A stretch of DNA of 64,000 nucleotides. Origin: Bradyrhizobium sp. CCGB12 (GTDB lineage: Bacteria > Pseudomonadota > Alphaproteobacteria > Rhizobiales > Xanthobacteraceae). Position 1 is the first letter of the stretch. Each line of letters begins with the position of its first letter. Below, piece by piece: positions 9,261 through 18,964 of the stretch. The DNA lies in assembly GCF_024199845.1 (NCBI RefSeq), contig NZ_JANADO010000001.1, positions 6,324,001 through 6,388,000 of the forward strand, given 5' to 3'. Under the pieces are notes generated by a model that did no database searches, was not told the origin of the DNA, and saw only the letters and a list, made by a program, of their open reading frames with translations. The position numbers and the translations under genes are program-made.

Positions 9261-10979
9261 TCAGTACATGAAATATCGCTGCGCCATCGGTAACACCTCG
9301 GCGGGGGCGCAGGTGAGCAGCTCGCCGTCGGCGCGCACCTCATAGGTCTCCGGGTCGACCTCGATATTGGGCGTGGCGTCGTTGTGGACCATGCTCTTCT
9401 TCGAGATCTTGCCGCGGGTGTTCTGGACGGCATAGAGCTTCTTCTCGATGCCGAGTTTTCGCGCCAGACCTCCGGTGACCGCGGCCTTCGAGGTGAAGAC
9501 GACGGAGGACGCCGTGCGCGCCTTGCCGAACGCACCGAACATTGGCTGGTAGTGGACCGGCTGCGGCGTCGGGATCGAGGCGTTGGGATCGCCCATGGGC
9601 GCGGCAACGATGGTGCCGCCCTTGACGATACAGTCCGGCTTGACGCCAAAGAAGGCCGGCGACCACAGCACGAGATCGGCCAGCTTGCCCTTCTCCACCG
9701 AGCCGATCAGCTTCGACACGCCATGGGCGATCGCAGGATTGATGGTGTATTTGGCGATATAGCGCTTGACGCGGAAATTGTCGTTGTCCTTGCCCTTGTC
9801 CTGGGCTAGCTGCCCGCGCTGCTTCTTCATCTTGTCGGCGGTCTGCCAGGTCCGGATGATGACCTCGCCGAGCCGGCCCATGGCCTGGGAATCCGAGGAC
9901 ATCATCGAGAGCGCGCCGAGGTCGTGCAGGATGTCTTCGGCTGCGATGGTCTCCTTGCGGATGCGGCTCTCGGCGAACGCGAGGTCTTCGGCGATCGAGG
10001 GATCGAGGTGGTGGCACACCATCAGCATGTCGAGATGCTCGTCGATGGTGTTGCGCGTGAAGGGGCGCGTCGGATTGGTCGAGGACGGCAGCACGTTCTT
10101 CAGGCCGGCGACCTTGACGATGTCAGGGGCGTGACCGCCGCCGGCGCCTTCGGTGTGGAAGGCGTGGATGGTGCGGCCCTTGAACGCCTTGATCGTGTCC
10201 TCGACGAAGCCGGACTCGTTCAGCGTGTCGGAATGCAGCATGACCTGGACGTCGTGATCGTCGGCCACCGACAGGCAGTTGTCGATCGCGGCCGGCGTGG
10301 TGCCCCAGTCCTCGTGCAGCTTCAGCGCGCAGGCGCCGCCCTTGATCATCTCGACCAGCGCGGCCGGGCGCGATGCGTTGCCCTTGCCGGAGATGCCGAG
10401 ATTGACGGGGAAGGCATCGAACGACTGGATCATCCGCCCCATGTGCCACGGCCCCGGCGTGCAGGTGGTGGCGAAGGTGCCGTGCGAGGGACCGGTGCCG
10501 CCCCCTAACATGGAGGTGACGCCGCTCATCAGCGCATGCTCGATCTGCTGCGGGCAGATGAAGTGGATGTGGCTGTCGAATCCGCCGGCGGTGAGGATCT
10601 TGCCTTCACCCGCGATCACGTCGGTGCCGGGGCCGATGATGATGGTGACGCCCGGCTGGATGTCGGGATTGCCAGCCTTGCCGATCGCGGAAATCATCCC
10701 GTCCTTGATGGCGACGTCGGCCTTCACGATGCCCCAATGGTCGACGATCAGCGCATTGGTGATGACGGTGTCGGCCGCGCCCTGCTTGTTGGTGACCTGC
10801 GACTGCCCCATGCCGTCGCGGATCACCTTGCCACCGCCGAACTTCACCTCCTCGCCATAGGTGGTGAAATCCTTCTCGACCTCGATGATCAGGTCGGTGT
10901 CGGCGAGCCGCACCCTGTCGCCGGTGGTCGGGCCGAACATGGCGGCATAGACGGAACGCTTCATCTTGACGGACATCAC
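9261..10979 (-). CDS. ureC: urease subunit alpha UreC
   Basis: 572 aa (or 571 from the second Met), full length for a catalytic subunit, which hydrolyses urea to ammonia and carbamate at a two-nickel site in the cytoplasm. All active-site elements are visible: His137 and His139 in FDSHIHF, Lys220 (the carbamylated lysine) and His222 in ALKLHEDW, His249, His275 in [15 protein letters not shown], the flap Cys322-His323 in MVCHHLD, and Asp363 in SSDSQAMG. It lies between the HD hydrolase gene (31 bp upstream) and the ABM gene. Confidence 0.98.
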   Translation of the reverse strand: MMSVKMKRSVYAAMFGPTTGDRVRLADTDLIIEVEKDFTTYGEEVKFGGGKVIRDGMGQSQVTNKQGAADTVITNALIVDHWGIVKADVAIKDGMISAIGKAGNPDIQPGVTIIIGPGTDVIAGEGKILTAGGFDSHIHFICPQQIEHALMSGVTSMLGGGTGPSHGTFATTCTPGPWHMGRMIQSFDAFPVNLGISGKGNASRPAALVEMIKGGACALKLHEDWGTTPAAIDNCLSVADDHDVQVMLHSDTLNESGFVEDTIKAFKGRTIHAFHTEGAGGGHAPDIVKVAGLKNVLPSSTNPTRPFTRNTIDEHLDMLMVCHHLDPSIAEDLAFAESRIRKETIAAEDILHDLGALSMMSSDSQAMGRLGEVIIRTWQTADKMKKQRGQLAQDKGKDNDNFRVKRYIAKYTINPAIAHGVSKLIGSVEKGKLADLVLWSPAFFGVKPDCIVKGGTIVAAPMGDPNASIPTPQPVHYQPMFGAFGKARTASSVVFTSKAAVTGGLARKLGIEKKLYAVQNTRGKISKKSMVHNDATPNIEVDPETYEVRADGELLTCAPAEVLPMAQRYFMY

Positions 10980-11010
10980 AAGCCCCGTTTGCGTTTGAAT
11001 TTCTGGTCGG

Positions 11011-11550
11011 TCACAGCAAGGCCTTCGCTGCTTTCACGGCATCATCGAATTTCTCGTCGAGCCACGCATTGCCGCCGCGGCAGCCCGCAACGACCTGCGT
11101 CGCCCATCCGATGTAATCGGCGAGATCGTCGCGCTCCTCGGCAGTCGGATCGGTTTGAATGCGCGCCGCTGTATTGCTGATCTTGTCGGCGATCTTGATC
11201 AGCTTCGCGCCCGCGGATTTTTTCGGTGCGTCCATCACCTGCCGGCGCCGCCGCTCGGCCTTGGGCAGGCTCATGTCATCGGTGCACTCGGCGACGAGGG
11301 CAGCGACGCGCGCGGAAAACCTCTGCGCCAGCTCCTCGCGCGTGGTGTCGGTGTCCTCGATCGTATCGTGCAGCCAGCCGGCCGCAATGAGCTCGGCGTC
11401 GGCACCATCGGTCGCGGTCGCGAGCAGGCTCGCGACCTCGGCGAGATGATTGATATAGGGCTCCTGGCCTCGCCCCTTGCGCGCCATGCCGTTATGGCGG
11501 AGCGCGGCGAGTTCGGCAGCTTCGGAGATGAGACGGACGGGTGAGGGCAT
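11011..11550 (-). CDS. HD-domain hydrolase, MESH1-like small alarmone hydrolase
   Basis: 179 aa, essentially one HD domain. Candidate metal and catalytic residues are His35 (YINH), His61-Asp62 and Glu65-Asp66 (LHDTIEDT) and Asp122 (KIADKISN). Their positions and spacing match the hydrolase half of RelA/SpoT and stand-alone MESH1 proteins, which remove pyrophosphate from (p)ppGpp; animal MESH1 also acts on NADPH. No synthetase, TGS or ACT domain is present. The gene lies between ureB and ureC on the same strand with gaps of 53 and 31 bp, so it is probably co-transcribed with urease. The activity is inferred from motif spacing. Confidence 0.8.
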   Translation of the reverse strand: MPSPVRLISEAAELAALRHNGMARKGRGQEPYINHLAEVASLLATATDGADAELIAAGWLHDTIEDTDTTREELAQRFSARVAALVAECTDDMSLPKAERRRRQVMDAPKKSAGAKLIKIADKISNTAARIQTDPTAEERDDLADYIGWATQVVAGCRGGNAWLDEKFDDAVKAAKALL

Positions 11551-11603
11551 GGCAAAACCTCCGTTTTCGCCTCAACCGTGCCGGGCCATGCTCGTTCCTG
11601 TGC

Positions 11604-11909
11604 TCACAGCTTCCCCATGACGTCGCCACGGAAACCGTAGATGGTCTTCTTGCCCGCCAAGGCGACGAGCTGGACGTCGCGGGTCTGGCCGGGTTCGAAG
11701 CGGACGGCGGTGCCGGCGGCGATGTCGAGCCGCATGCCGCGGGCGCGTCTGCGATCGAACTTCAAGGCCGGATTGGTCTCGAAGAAATGGTAGTGCGAGC
11801 CGACCTGGATCGGGCGATCGCCGGTGTTGGCCACCGTCAGCGTCACGGTCTTGCGGCCGGCATTGAGCTCGATCTCGCCGTCCTGGATGAAGAGTTCGCC
11901 GGGGATCAT
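11604..11909 (-). CDS. ureB: urease subunit beta UreB
   Basis: 101 aa, the usual size for a separate beta subunit. It begins [18 protein letters not shown] and contains [17 protein letters not shown] and [16 protein letters not shown], the conserved core. It packs with UreA and UreC in the (UreABC)3 enzyme. It is separated from ureA by 103 bp containing a palindromic repeat and from the HD gene by 53 bp. Confidence 0.97.
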   Translation of the reverse strand: MIPGELFIQDGEIELNAGRKTVTLTVANTGDRPIQVGSHYHFFETNPALKFDRRRARGMRLDIAAGTAVRFEPGQTRDVQLVALAGKKTIYGFRGDVMGKL

Positions 11910-11920
11910 ACTGCTCTCCT

Positions 11921-12009
11921 GTCATTCCGGGGCTCGCGCAGCGAGAACCCGGAATCTCGAAATAAAATCTCTGGATTCCGGGTTCGCCCGTCGGGCGCCC
12001 CGGAATGAC
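11921..12009. repeat. palindromic intergenic repeat between ureA and ureB
   Basis: Inverted repeat with outer ends GTCATTCCGGGGC and GCCCCGGAATGAC and inner copies of GAACCCGGAAT/ATTCCGGGTTC. It belongs to the same broad class as the elements at 60360-60440 and 61021-61100 (GTCATT...AATGAC ends). It occupies nearly all of the ureA-ureB gap and would form a hairpin in the transcript. Confidence 0.8.
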
Positions 12010-12012
12010 GAG

Positions 12013-12315
12013 CTACCTGATCGGCTCGTGCACGGTGACGAGCTTGGTGCCATCAGGAAAGGTTGCCTCGACCTGGATGTCGTGGATCATCTCGGGAATG
12101 CCCGGCATCACCTGGTCGCGGGTGAGCACCTGCGCGCCGGATTGCATCAGCTCGGCGACGGTGCGGCCGTCGCGCGCGCCCTCGAGGATGAAATCGGAGA
12201 TGATCGCGATGGCCTCGGGATGGTTGAGCTTGACGCCGCGATCCAGCCGGCGGCGGGCCACGATCGCCGCCATCGAGATCAGAAGCTTGTCCTTTTCGCG
12301 GGGAGACAGGTTCAT
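12013..12315 (-). CDS. ureA: urease subunit gamma UreA
   Basis: 100 aa, the standard length. [20 protein letters not shown], the middle [20 protein letters not shown] and the C-terminal [11 protein letters not shown] are the family's conserved blocks. It is the smallest structural subunit of the urease trimer-of-trimers. It is transcribed after ureD (37-bp gap) and before ureB. Confidence 0.97.
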   Translation of the reverse strand: MNLSPREKDKLLISMAAIVARRRLDRGVKLNHPEAIAIISDFILEGARDGRTVAELMQSGAQVLTRDQVMPGIPEMIHDIQVEATFPDGTKLVTVHEPIR

Positions 12316-12352
12316 GCGACATCTCTTCCGTTCAACACGTCAATTCAACCGG

Positions 12353-13183
12353 TCAATTCAACCAGAGCCGCGGCAGGGCCGCACCGGTCCGCGCCAGCAC
12401 CGCCATCATGTCGGCGCGCAAGCGCGCCGCATCTTGGGCACAGAACCGTGCCATTGCAAAGCCATTCCAGGCTGATATCCCGACCTCGCCGGCGAACGAT
12501 TCCGAGGCCTCGCGAACGCGCTCGACCAGGGTCTCGTCACCGGGCACGATCAGGGCCGTGCCAATCGCAGCGCCATCCTTGGCCACCGCGGATCGCGCGA
12601 GCTTGGCGGCGATATTGCCGTCCAGCCTGACGGTCTCGGCGAACACCAGCCTGCCGCCACGCCGCAGCCGCCAGCGGTCGACGAACTCGCATTGCTTCAT
12701 TCGCTCGCCCATGGCGGTGCGGCCGAACACGACGATCTCACAAAGCAGGAGCGAGGCCGTCTCGTCGAGCGCGATGTCGAAGCGGCGGTGAACCCGGGCG
12801 CGATCGAACAGGATCGTCTCCTGAGGCAGCCAGGACAGATGCGCGCCCGCGGCGACCTCTAGGGCAATCCCGAGCTGCGCCGCCGCCCCGGGCGCGCGAT
12901 AGACCTTCTCGGCCGCCGCCGTGGTCAATGTCAGGCGCGAGCGCTCGCCCGCTGCGATCTCGATATCGAAATTGTCTCCGCCGGCAACGCCGCCTGCCGT
13001 GTTGACGAACACGCCGGAGAGCCCATCGCCTTCGGGCGAGGGAAAGCGTACGCGCAAGGAGCCCGACTCGTGCAAGGCCCCGCGCCGCGTCACGCCGTCG
13101 CGCGCGTGGACGTCGAAGCGCACCGCGCCGCGGGCGCGGTTGGCTTCGAACACCGAAGATATCGCTGAAACGTCGCTGCGCAT
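12353..13183 (-). CDS. ureD: urease accessory protein UreD (UreH)
   Basis: 276 aa. UreD is the scaffold that binds apo-urease and receives UreF and UreG for nickel transfer. Matching segments are HESGSLRVRFPSPEG, VFVNTAGGVAGGDNFDIEI, TTAAAEKVYRA, LSWLPQETILFDRARVHR and CEIVVFGRTAMGE. It is the first ure gene after the transporter genes (31 bp from urtE). At its stop codon a 12-bp sequence is repeated with 13-bp period (12339-12363). Confidence 0.95.
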   Translation of the reverse strand: MRSDVSAISSVFEANRARGAVRFDVHARDGVTRRGALHESGSLRVRFPSPEGDGLSGVFVNTAGGVAGGDNFDIEIAAGERSRLTLTTAAAEKVYRAPGAAAQLGIALEVAAGAHLSWLPQETILFDRARVHRRFDIALDETASLLLCEIVVFGRTAMGERMKQCEFVDRWRLRRGGRLVFAETVRLDGNIAAKLARSAVAKDGAAIGTALIVPGDETLVERVREASESFAGEVGISAWNGFAMARFCAQDAARLRADMMAVLARTGAALPRLWLN

Positions 13184-13214
13184 CCGCCTCCCCAGCCGGT
13201 CGCGGCAGAATGGC

Positions 13215-13910
13215 CTACAGCGCCATCTGGCGGCTGATTTCGCTCGGGTCGAGATTGGAACGGTCGCAGGTGAACTTCACCGCGCCGCGATCCATCACGG
13301 CAAAACTGTCGCCGAGTTCACAGGCAAAGTCGAGATATTGTTCGACCAGCACGATGGCGATGTTACCGAGGTTGCGCAGGTAAGAGATGGCCCGACCGAT
13401 GTCCTTGATAATCGAGGGCTGGATGCCCTCGGTCGGCTCGTCGAGCAGGAGCAGCTTCGGCCGCATCACCAGTGCGCGCCCGATCGCGAGCTGCTGCTGC
13501 TGGCCGCCGGAGAGGTCGCCGCCGCGACGACCCAGCATGGATTGCAGCACCGGAAACAGCGAGAACACGTCGTCCGGAATATGCCTGTCCTCGCGCTTGA
13601 GGGGGCCGAAGCCGGTCTTGAGGTTCTCCTCGACCGTCAGCAACGGAAATATCTCGCGGCCCTGCGGCACGAAGCCGATGCCCTTGCGCGCCCGCTCGTA
13701 GGGCTTCAGGCCGGTGATGTCGTTGCCGTCGAGCACGATCGCGCCCGAGGAGATCGGATATTGGCCGACCATGGCGCGGAGCAGCGAGGTCTTGCCGACG
13801 CCGTTGCGCCCGAGCACGCAGGTGACCTTGCCGGGCTCGGCGGCGATCGAGACGCCGCGCAGCGCTTGGGCAGCACCATAGTAGAGATTGATATCTTTCA
13901 CATCCAGCAT
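13215..13910 (-). CDS. urtE: urea ABC transporter ATP-binding protein UrtE
   Basis: 231 aa, a LivF-type ATPase. Walker A GRNGVGKTSLLRA (about 34-46), Q-loop/VPQGREIFP, the signature LSGGQQQQLAIGRAL and Walker B LLLLDEPTEGIQPSII are present; the GVGKTS and DEPTEGIQP forms are typical of UrtE rather than LivF. With UrtD it powers urea uptake through UrtB-UrtC. It lies between urtD and ureD, with a palindromic repeat in the gap to urtD. Confidence 0.95.
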   Translation of the reverse strand: MLDVKDINLYYGAAQALRGVSIAAEPGKVTCVLGRNGVGKTSLLRAMVGQYPISSGAIVLDGNDITGLKPYERARKGIGFVPQGREIFPLLTVEENLKTGFGPLKREDRHIPDDVFSLFPVLQSMLGRRGGDLSGGQQQQLAIGRALVMRPKLLLLDEPTEGIQPSIIKDIGRAISYLRNLGNIAIVLVEQYLDFACELGDSFAVMDRGAVKFTCDRSNLDPSEISRQMAL

Positions 13911-13925
13911 CTTCGGTGCCTCTTG

Positions 13926-14004
13926 GCGAGTAGCGAGTGGCGAGTAGCGAATGGAGATGACAGAGTCACCTTTCCCTATTCGCTACTCTCTATTCGCCGT
14001 TCGC
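13926..14004. repeat. imperfect inverted repeat between urtD and urtE
   Basis: Arms 13926-13954 and 13976-14004 are inverted copies of about 29 bp with about seven mismatches, built from variants of GCGAGTAGCGA. The left arm itself contains near-tandem copies of GGCGAGTAGCGA. It fills the urtD-urtE gap and may modulate message stability between the two ATPase genes. Confidence 0.7.
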
Positions 14005-14013
14005 GCTTCCCAG

Positions 14014-14775
14014 CTATCTACCCAAATACACTTCAATGACCCGCTCGTTGGACGAGACCTGGTCGATAGTGCCCTCCGCAAGCACGGTGCCTTCGTGCAG
14101 GCAGGTGACCTTGACGCCGAGCTCGCGCACGAACGTCATGTCGTGTTCGACCACCATCACGGTGTGGGTCTTGTTGATCTCTTTCAGCAGCTCGGCGGTG
14201 AGATGCGTCTCGACGTCGGTCATCCCTGCGACGGGCTCATCCACAAGCAGCAGTTTTGGGTCCTGCGCCAGCAGCATGCCGATCTCGAGCCACTGCTTCT
14301 GGCCGTGGCTGAGGCTGCCGGCAAGACGGTTGCGAGCGTCGGTGAGGCGGATCGTCTCCAGCACCTTGTCGATGCGCTCAGACTCCGCCTTGCTGCCGCG
14401 CCAGAACAGCGTGCCGCGGACCGAGTGATCGACATTGAGCGCGAGCAGGAGGTTGTCCTGCACGGTCTGGCTCTCGAACACGGTCGGCTTCTGGAATTTG
14501 CGGCCGATGCCGAGCTCGGCGATGCGGGTTTCGTCGAGTCGCGTCAGATCAGTGACGCCGTCGAACAGCACGGTGCCATCGTCCGGCTTGGTCTTGCCGG
14601 TGATGATATCCATCATCGTGGTCTTGCCGGCGCCGTTCGGGCCGATGATGGCGCGCATCTCGCCGGGCTCGAGCGTCAGCGACAGGTTGTTGATGGCGTG
14701 GAAGCCGTCGAACGAGACGTGCACGCCGTCGAGATAGAGCATTGCGGACGTCGCGCGGGTATCCATGACGTTCAT
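14014..14775 (-). CDS. urtD: urea ABC transporter ATP-binding protein UrtD
   Basis: 253 aa from ATG 14775 (MNVMDTRATSAMLYLDGVHV); the open frame further upstream is the shadow of urtC. It is a LivG-type ATPase with Walker A GPNGAGKTTMMDIITG, the signature LSHGQKQWLEIGMLL and Walker B LLLVDEPVAGMTDVE. The LSHGQKQWLEIGM signature is characteristic of UrtD. The gene begins 5 bp after urtC ends, so translation is likely coupled. Confidence 0.95.
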   Translation of the reverse strand: MNVMDTRATSAMLYLDGVHVSFDGFHAINNLSLTLEPGEMRAIIGPNGAGKTTMMDIITGKTKPDDGTVLFDGVTDLTRLDETRIAELGIGRKFQKPTVFESQTVQDNLLLALNVDHSVRGTLFWRGSKAESERIDKVLETIRLTDARNRLAGSLSHGQKQWLEIGMLLAQDPKLLLVDEPVAGMTDVETHLTAELLKEINKTHTVMVVEHDMTFVRELGVKVTCLHEGTVLAEGTIDQVSSNERVIEVYLGR

Positions 14776-14780
14776 GACCG

Positions 14781-15947
14781 CTACTCCGCCATCTTCGGTT
14801 CGGTGATGCCGTCTTCGGCCGCGGCGCTCACTGAGGTCGCGGCGCGCTTTTCCTTCGACTGATCCCACCAGGCATTGAAAGTGCCGACGATTCCCTTCGG
14901 CAGTAGCAGCGTCACCAGGATGAACAGTGCGCCGAGCATGAACAGCCAGTACGGCGCGAGCATGCCCGAGGTGAAGAACGTCTTGGCGTAGTTGACCACG
15001 ACAGCGCCGAGCGCGGCGCCGACCAGCGTGCCGCGGCCGCCGACCGCGACCCAGATCACGGCCTCGATCGAATTTCCCGGCGCGAATTCGGATGGGTTGA
15101 TGATGCCGACCTGCGGCACGTAGAGCGCGCCCGCGACGCCGGCCATGCACGCCGACAGCGTGAACACGAACAGCTTGTAGGATTCGACGCGGTAACCGAG
15201 GAACCGGCTGCGCGATTCCGCGTCGCGGATCGCGATCAGCACCTTGCCGAGCTTGGAGGACACCACGGAGCGGCAGATCAGGAAGCTCGCGATCAGCGCC
15301 AGGCAACTTAGCGCGAACAGCGCCGCGCGGGTTCCTTCCGCCTGGACGTTGAAGCCCAAAATGTCCTTGAAATCGGTCAGGCCGTTGTTGCCGCCAAAGC
15401 CAAAATCGTTACGGAAGAAGGCGAGCAGCAGGGCATAGGTCATCGCCTGCGTGATGATCGACAGGTACACGCCGGTGACGCGGGAGCGGAAGGCGAGCCA
15501 GCCGAAGCAGAACGCGAGCAGCCCCGGCACGACCAGCACCATCAGGGCCGCGAACCAGAACATGTCGAAGCCGTACCAGTACCAGGGCAGCTTCGAATAG
15601 TTCAGGAACACCATGAAGTCGGGCAGGATCGGATTGCCGTAGACGCCGCGGGTGCCGATCTGCCGCATCAGGTACATGCCCATGGCGTAGCCGCCGAGCG
15701 CGAAGAACGCGCCGTGACCGAGCGAGAGGATGCCGCAATAGCCCCAGATCAAATCGATCGAAAGCGCCAGGATGGCGTAGCAGACATATTTGCCCCAGAG
15801 CGCGACGAGATAGGTCGGCACTTGCAGGAACGAACCCGCGGGCAACAGCAGATTGGAGAGCGGGATGAGGATGCCGCAGGCCGCGACGACGGCAAGGAAG
15901 ATCGTCGCGCCGCGGTCCAGCGATCGCGTCAGCATGTGAGGGGTCAT
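14781..15947 (-). CDS. urtC: urea ABC transporter permease UrtC
   Basis: 388 aa from ATG 15947. It is a LivM-like membrane protein with about ten helices. YCGILSLGHGAFFALGGYAMGMYL is conserved near residues 75-100 (here split by a helix boundary), and RDAESRSRFLGY and VGGRGTLVGAALGA follow later. It pairs with UrtB to form the urea channel. Its ATG overlaps the urtB stop by 4 bp (ATGA), and urtD follows after 5 bp, so urtB-C-D are translationally linked. Confidence 0.95.
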   Translation of the reverse strand: MTPHMLTRSLDRGATIFLAVVAACGILIPLSNLLLPAGSFLQVPTYLVALWGKYVCYAILALSIDLIWGYCGILSLGHGAFFALGGYAMGMYLMRQIGTRGVYGNPILPDFMVFLNYSKLPWYWYGFDMFWFAALMVLVVPGLLAFCFGWLAFRSRVTGVYLSIITQAMTYALLLAFFRNDFGFGGNNGLTDFKDILGFNVQAEGTRAALFALSCLALIASFLICRSVVSSKLGKVLIAIRDAESRSRFLGYRVESYKLFVFTLSACMAGVAGALYVPQVGIINPSEFAPGNSIEAVIWVAVGGRGTLVGAALGAVVVNYAKTFFTSGMLAPYWLFMLGALFILVTLLLPKGIVGTFNAWWDQSKEKRAATSVSAAAEDGITEPKMAE

Positions 15948-17551
15948 GCTTCCACCGCACGGCCCTTGAGCGCGAACAGGCCGCGCGGCCGCTTTTGAAT
16001 GAACAGGATGATGAGAACCAGGATGGCGATCTTGCCGAGCACGGCGCCGGCGACCGGCTCCAGGAACTTGTTGGCGATGCCGAGCGTAAAGGCGCCAACG
16101 AGAGTGCCCCAAAGGTTGCCCACACCGCCGAACACCACGACCATGAAGCTGTCGATGATGTAGCTCTGGCCGAGATTGGGGCTGACATTGTCGATCTGCG
16201 ACAGCGCGACGCCGGCGATGCCGGCAATGCCCGAACCGAGTCCGAAGGTCAGCGCATCGACGCGCGAAGTGGCGATGCCCATCGAGGCTGCCATGCGGCG
16301 GTTCTGCGTCACCGCACGCATCTCGAGGCCCAGCGCGGTGTAGCGCAGCATTGCGAGCAGGATCGCGAACAATGCGAGCGTGAAGCAGAGAATCCAGAGC
16401 CGGTTGTAGGTGATGGTGATCTGGCCGAGCTCGAAGGCGCCGCTCATCCAGGAGGGGTTGCCGACCTCGCGGTTGGTCGGGCCGAACATGGTGCGCACCG
16501 CCTGTTGCAACACCAGCGACAGGCCCCAGGTCGCGAGCAGCGTCTCCAGCGGACGGCCGTAGAGGAAGCGGATGATGCTGCGCTCGATCAGCACGCCGAT
16601 GGCGCCGGCGACGAGGAAGGCGAGCGGCACGGCAATCAGGAGCGAATAGTCGAACAGGCCGGGATAGCGGGTGCGTATCACCTCCTGCACCACGAAGGTG
16701 GTGTAGGCCCCGATCATCACCATCTCGCCATGGGCCATGTTGATGACGCCCATCACGCCGAAGGTGATGGCGAGCCCGATCGCGGCGAGCAGCAACACCG
16801 AGCCGAGCGAGAGGCCGTACCAGGCATTCTGCACGGTGGACCAGACCGCAAGCGAGCTCTGGATCGAGCTGATCGCGCTCGCGGCCGCCTTGGTCACCGA
16901 GGCCGGCTGGTCGCCCATGCCGGTGAGCAGCGCCAGCGCCTCCTGATCGCCGCGCGCCTTGAGCGTGGCGACCGCCTCCAGCTTCTCGACCTCGGTTGCG
17001 TCCGACTTGAACAGCAGGATCGCCGCGCGGGCCTCGCCGAGCGCGGACTTGACGGATCTGTTGCTTTCCTTGGTGAGCGCGGCATCGACCGCCTCGAGCG
17101 CGGTCTCCTCATGCGACTTGAAGACTGACTGCGCGGCCTGGAGGCGCGTCGACAGATCGGGCGATTGGAGAGTTAGGCTGCCGAGCGCGGCGTCCACGCT
17201 GCGACGCAGGCGGTTGTTGAGGCGGACCGCGCTGGCGCTGTCGGGAACGCTGGCCACGGGCTGTCCGGTCGCAGCATCGATCGACTTGCCGTCAGCGCCG
17301 ATGACATAAACCTTCTTGCTATCGAGGTCAGCCATGAGACGGCCGTCCTGGAGCGCGCTGATGATCGGGAAGGCCAGGGGATTGCCGCTGCCCGCAACCG
17401 CGCCGATCGCCTCTTCCGTATCGGAAAAATCGTCATTGGCGAACTTGGCGACCGCATCCTCGAACGGACCGGCGAAAGCCGGCAGCGCGAACGCGATCAG
17501 GAACAACGAGAGGACAAACGAACGGAGACGGGCGGACAAATGGGCTGGCAC
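15944..17551 (-). CDS. urtB: urea ABC transporter permease UrtB
   Basis: About 535 aa from a GTG at 17551; an ATG at 17617 is also in frame but gives an Arg-rich N-terminus before the signal sequence. A cleavable-looking signal (ending ALPAFAGP) precedes a soluble, probably periplasmic, helical-repeat domain of about 200 residues that is typical of UrtB and absent from LivH. The C-terminal 300 residues are the LivH-like permease (GVMGVINMAHGEMVMIGAY, IERSIIRFLYGRPLETLLATWG split here, VFGGVGNLWGTLVGA). It is the second gene of the urt array, 84 bp after urtA. Confidence 0.92.
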   Translation of the reverse strand: MPAHLSARLRSFVLSLFLIAFALPAFAGPFEDAVAKFANDDFSDTEEAIGAVAGSGNPLAFPIISALQDGRLMADLDSKKVYVIGADGKSIDAATGQPVASVPDSASAVRLNNRLRRSVDAALGSLTLQSPDLSTRLQAAQSVFKSHEETALEAVDAALTKESNRSVKSALGEARAAILLFKSDATEVEKLEAVATLKARGDQEALALLTGMGDQPASVTKAAASAISSIQSSLAVWSTVQNAWYGLSLGSVLLLAAIGLAITFGVMGVINMAHGEMVMIGAYTTFVVQEVIRTRYPGLFDYSLLIAVPLAFLVAGAIGVLIERSIIRFLYGRPLETLLATWGLSLVLQQAVRTMFGPTNREVGNPSWMSGAFELGQITITYNRLWILCFTLALFAILLAMLRYTALGLEMRAVTQNRRMAASMGIATSRVDALTFGLGSGIAGIAGVALSQIDNVSPNLGQSYIIDSFMVVVFGGVGNLWGTLVGAFTLGIANKFLEPVAGAVLGKIAILVLIILFIQKRPRGLFALKGRAVEA

Positions 17552-17635
17552 TGTGATTGATCCCGGCAGAAATGGGTGGAGAAGGCGGCGGGATCGCCGC
17601 CCTCTCCGATCGTGCAATGGAGCGTCAGATCGGGG

Positions 17636-18964
17636 TCAGGAGCCCGAACCGAGGCACTTGTCGGTCTTGGTGTTGAAGTTGCCGCACTTCTTGCCGACCC
17701 AGTCGCCGATCAGGTCCTTGGAACCGTCGAGCTCCTTCGACCAGGCATCGCCCGCGACGAGGCCCGGGGTCTTCCAGACCACGTCGAACTGGCCGTTGCC
17801 CTTGATCTCGCCGATGAACACCGGCTTGGTGATGTGGTGGTTCGGCAGCATCTTCGACACGCCGCCGGTCAGGTTCGGCGCCTCGATGCCGGGGAGCGCA
17901 TCGATCACCTTGTCCGGATCGGTCGACTTCACCTTCTCGACCGCCTTAACCCACATGTTGAAGCCGATCACATGCGCTTCCATCGGGTCGTTGGTCACGC
18001 GCTTCGGATTCTTGGTGTAGGCCTGCCAGTCCTTGATGAACTTCTCGTTCGAGCCGTCCTTGGTCTTGATCGACTCGAAGTAGTTCCAGGCGGCGAGATG
18101 ACCGACCAGCGGCTTGGTATCGATGCCGGCGAGCTCTTCCTCACCCACCGAGAACGCGACCACCGGGATGTCCTTGGCCTTGATGCCCTGGTTGCCGAGC
18201 TCCTTGTAGAAGGGAACGTTGGCGTCGCCGTTGATGGTCGAGACCACCGCGGTCTTCTTGCCGGCCGAGCCGAACTTCTTGATGTCGGCCACGATCGTCT
18301 GCCAGTCGGAATGACCGAACGGCGTGTAGTTGATCATGATGTCTTCCTGGGCGACACCCTTGGACTTCAGATAGGCTTCCAGGATCTTGTTGGTGGTGCG
18401 CGGATAGACGTAGTCGGTGCCCGCGAGCACCCAGCGCTTCACCTTCTCTTCCTTCATCAGATAGTCGACGGCGGGGATCGCCTGCTGGTTCGGCGCAGCA
18501 CCCGTGTAGAACACGTTGCGCTCGCTCTCCTCGCCCTCGTACTGCACGGGGTAGAACAGGATGTTGTTCAGCTCCTTGAAGACCGGGAGCACCGACTTGC
18601 GCGACACCGAGGTCCAGCAGCCGAACACGACCGAGACCTTGTCCTTGGTGATCAGCTCGCGCGCCTTCTCGGCGAACAGCGGCCAGTTCGAAGCGGGGTC
18701 GACGACGACGGCCTCGAGCTTCTTGCCGAGCACGCCGCCCTTCTTGTTCTGCTCGTCGATCAGGAAGAGGATGGTGTCCTTCAGCGTGGTTTCGCTGATG
18801 GCCATGGTGCCCGACAGGGAGTGAAGCACGCCGACCTTGATGGTGTCGTCCGCAGCCTTGGCGCCGGTCAATGAAGCCAGACCGAACATCAGTCCGGCGG
18901 TCGCGGCGAGCACGCCGCGGCGGCTAAATGACGCCGCTCTATCGCGAGTAGATTTGCTAAGCAT
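17636..18964 (-). CDS. urtA: urea ABC transporter substrate-binding protein UrtA
   Basis: 442 aa from ATG 18964, preceded by GGGAGATG; in-frame codons back to 19066 lack coding character. The signal peptide carries a twin-arginine-like SRRGVL motif (15-20) and ends near GAKAAD, so Tat export is possible. The mature part is a type I periplasmic binding protein: IKVGVLHSLSGTMAISE, FGCWTSVSRKSVLPV and NILFYPVQYEGEE are highly typical of UrtA. It binds urea in the periplasm and presents it to UrtBC. It is the first gene of the urt-ure array. Confidence 0.95.
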   Translation of the reverse strand: MLSKSTRDRAASFSRRGVLAATAGLMFGLASLTGAKAADDTIKVGVLHSLSGTMAISETTLKDTILFLIDEQNKKGGVLGKKLEAVVVDPASNWPLFAEKARELITKDKVSVVFGCWTSVSRKSVLPVFKELNNILFYPVQYEGEESERNVFYTGAAPNQQAIPAVDYLMKEEKVKRWVLAGTDYVYPRTTNKILEAYLKSKGVAQEDIMINYTPFGHSDWQTIVADIKKFGSAGKKTAVVSTINGDANVPFYKELGNQGIKAKDIPVVAFSVGEEELAGIDTKPLVGHLAAWNYFESIKTKDGSNEKFIKDWQAYTKNPKRVTNDPMEAHVIGFNMWVKAVEKVKSTDPDKVIDALPGIEAPNLTGGVSKMLPNHHITKPVFIGEIKGNGQFDVVWKTPGLVAGDAWSKELDGSKDLIGDWVGKKCGNFNTKTDKCLGSGS

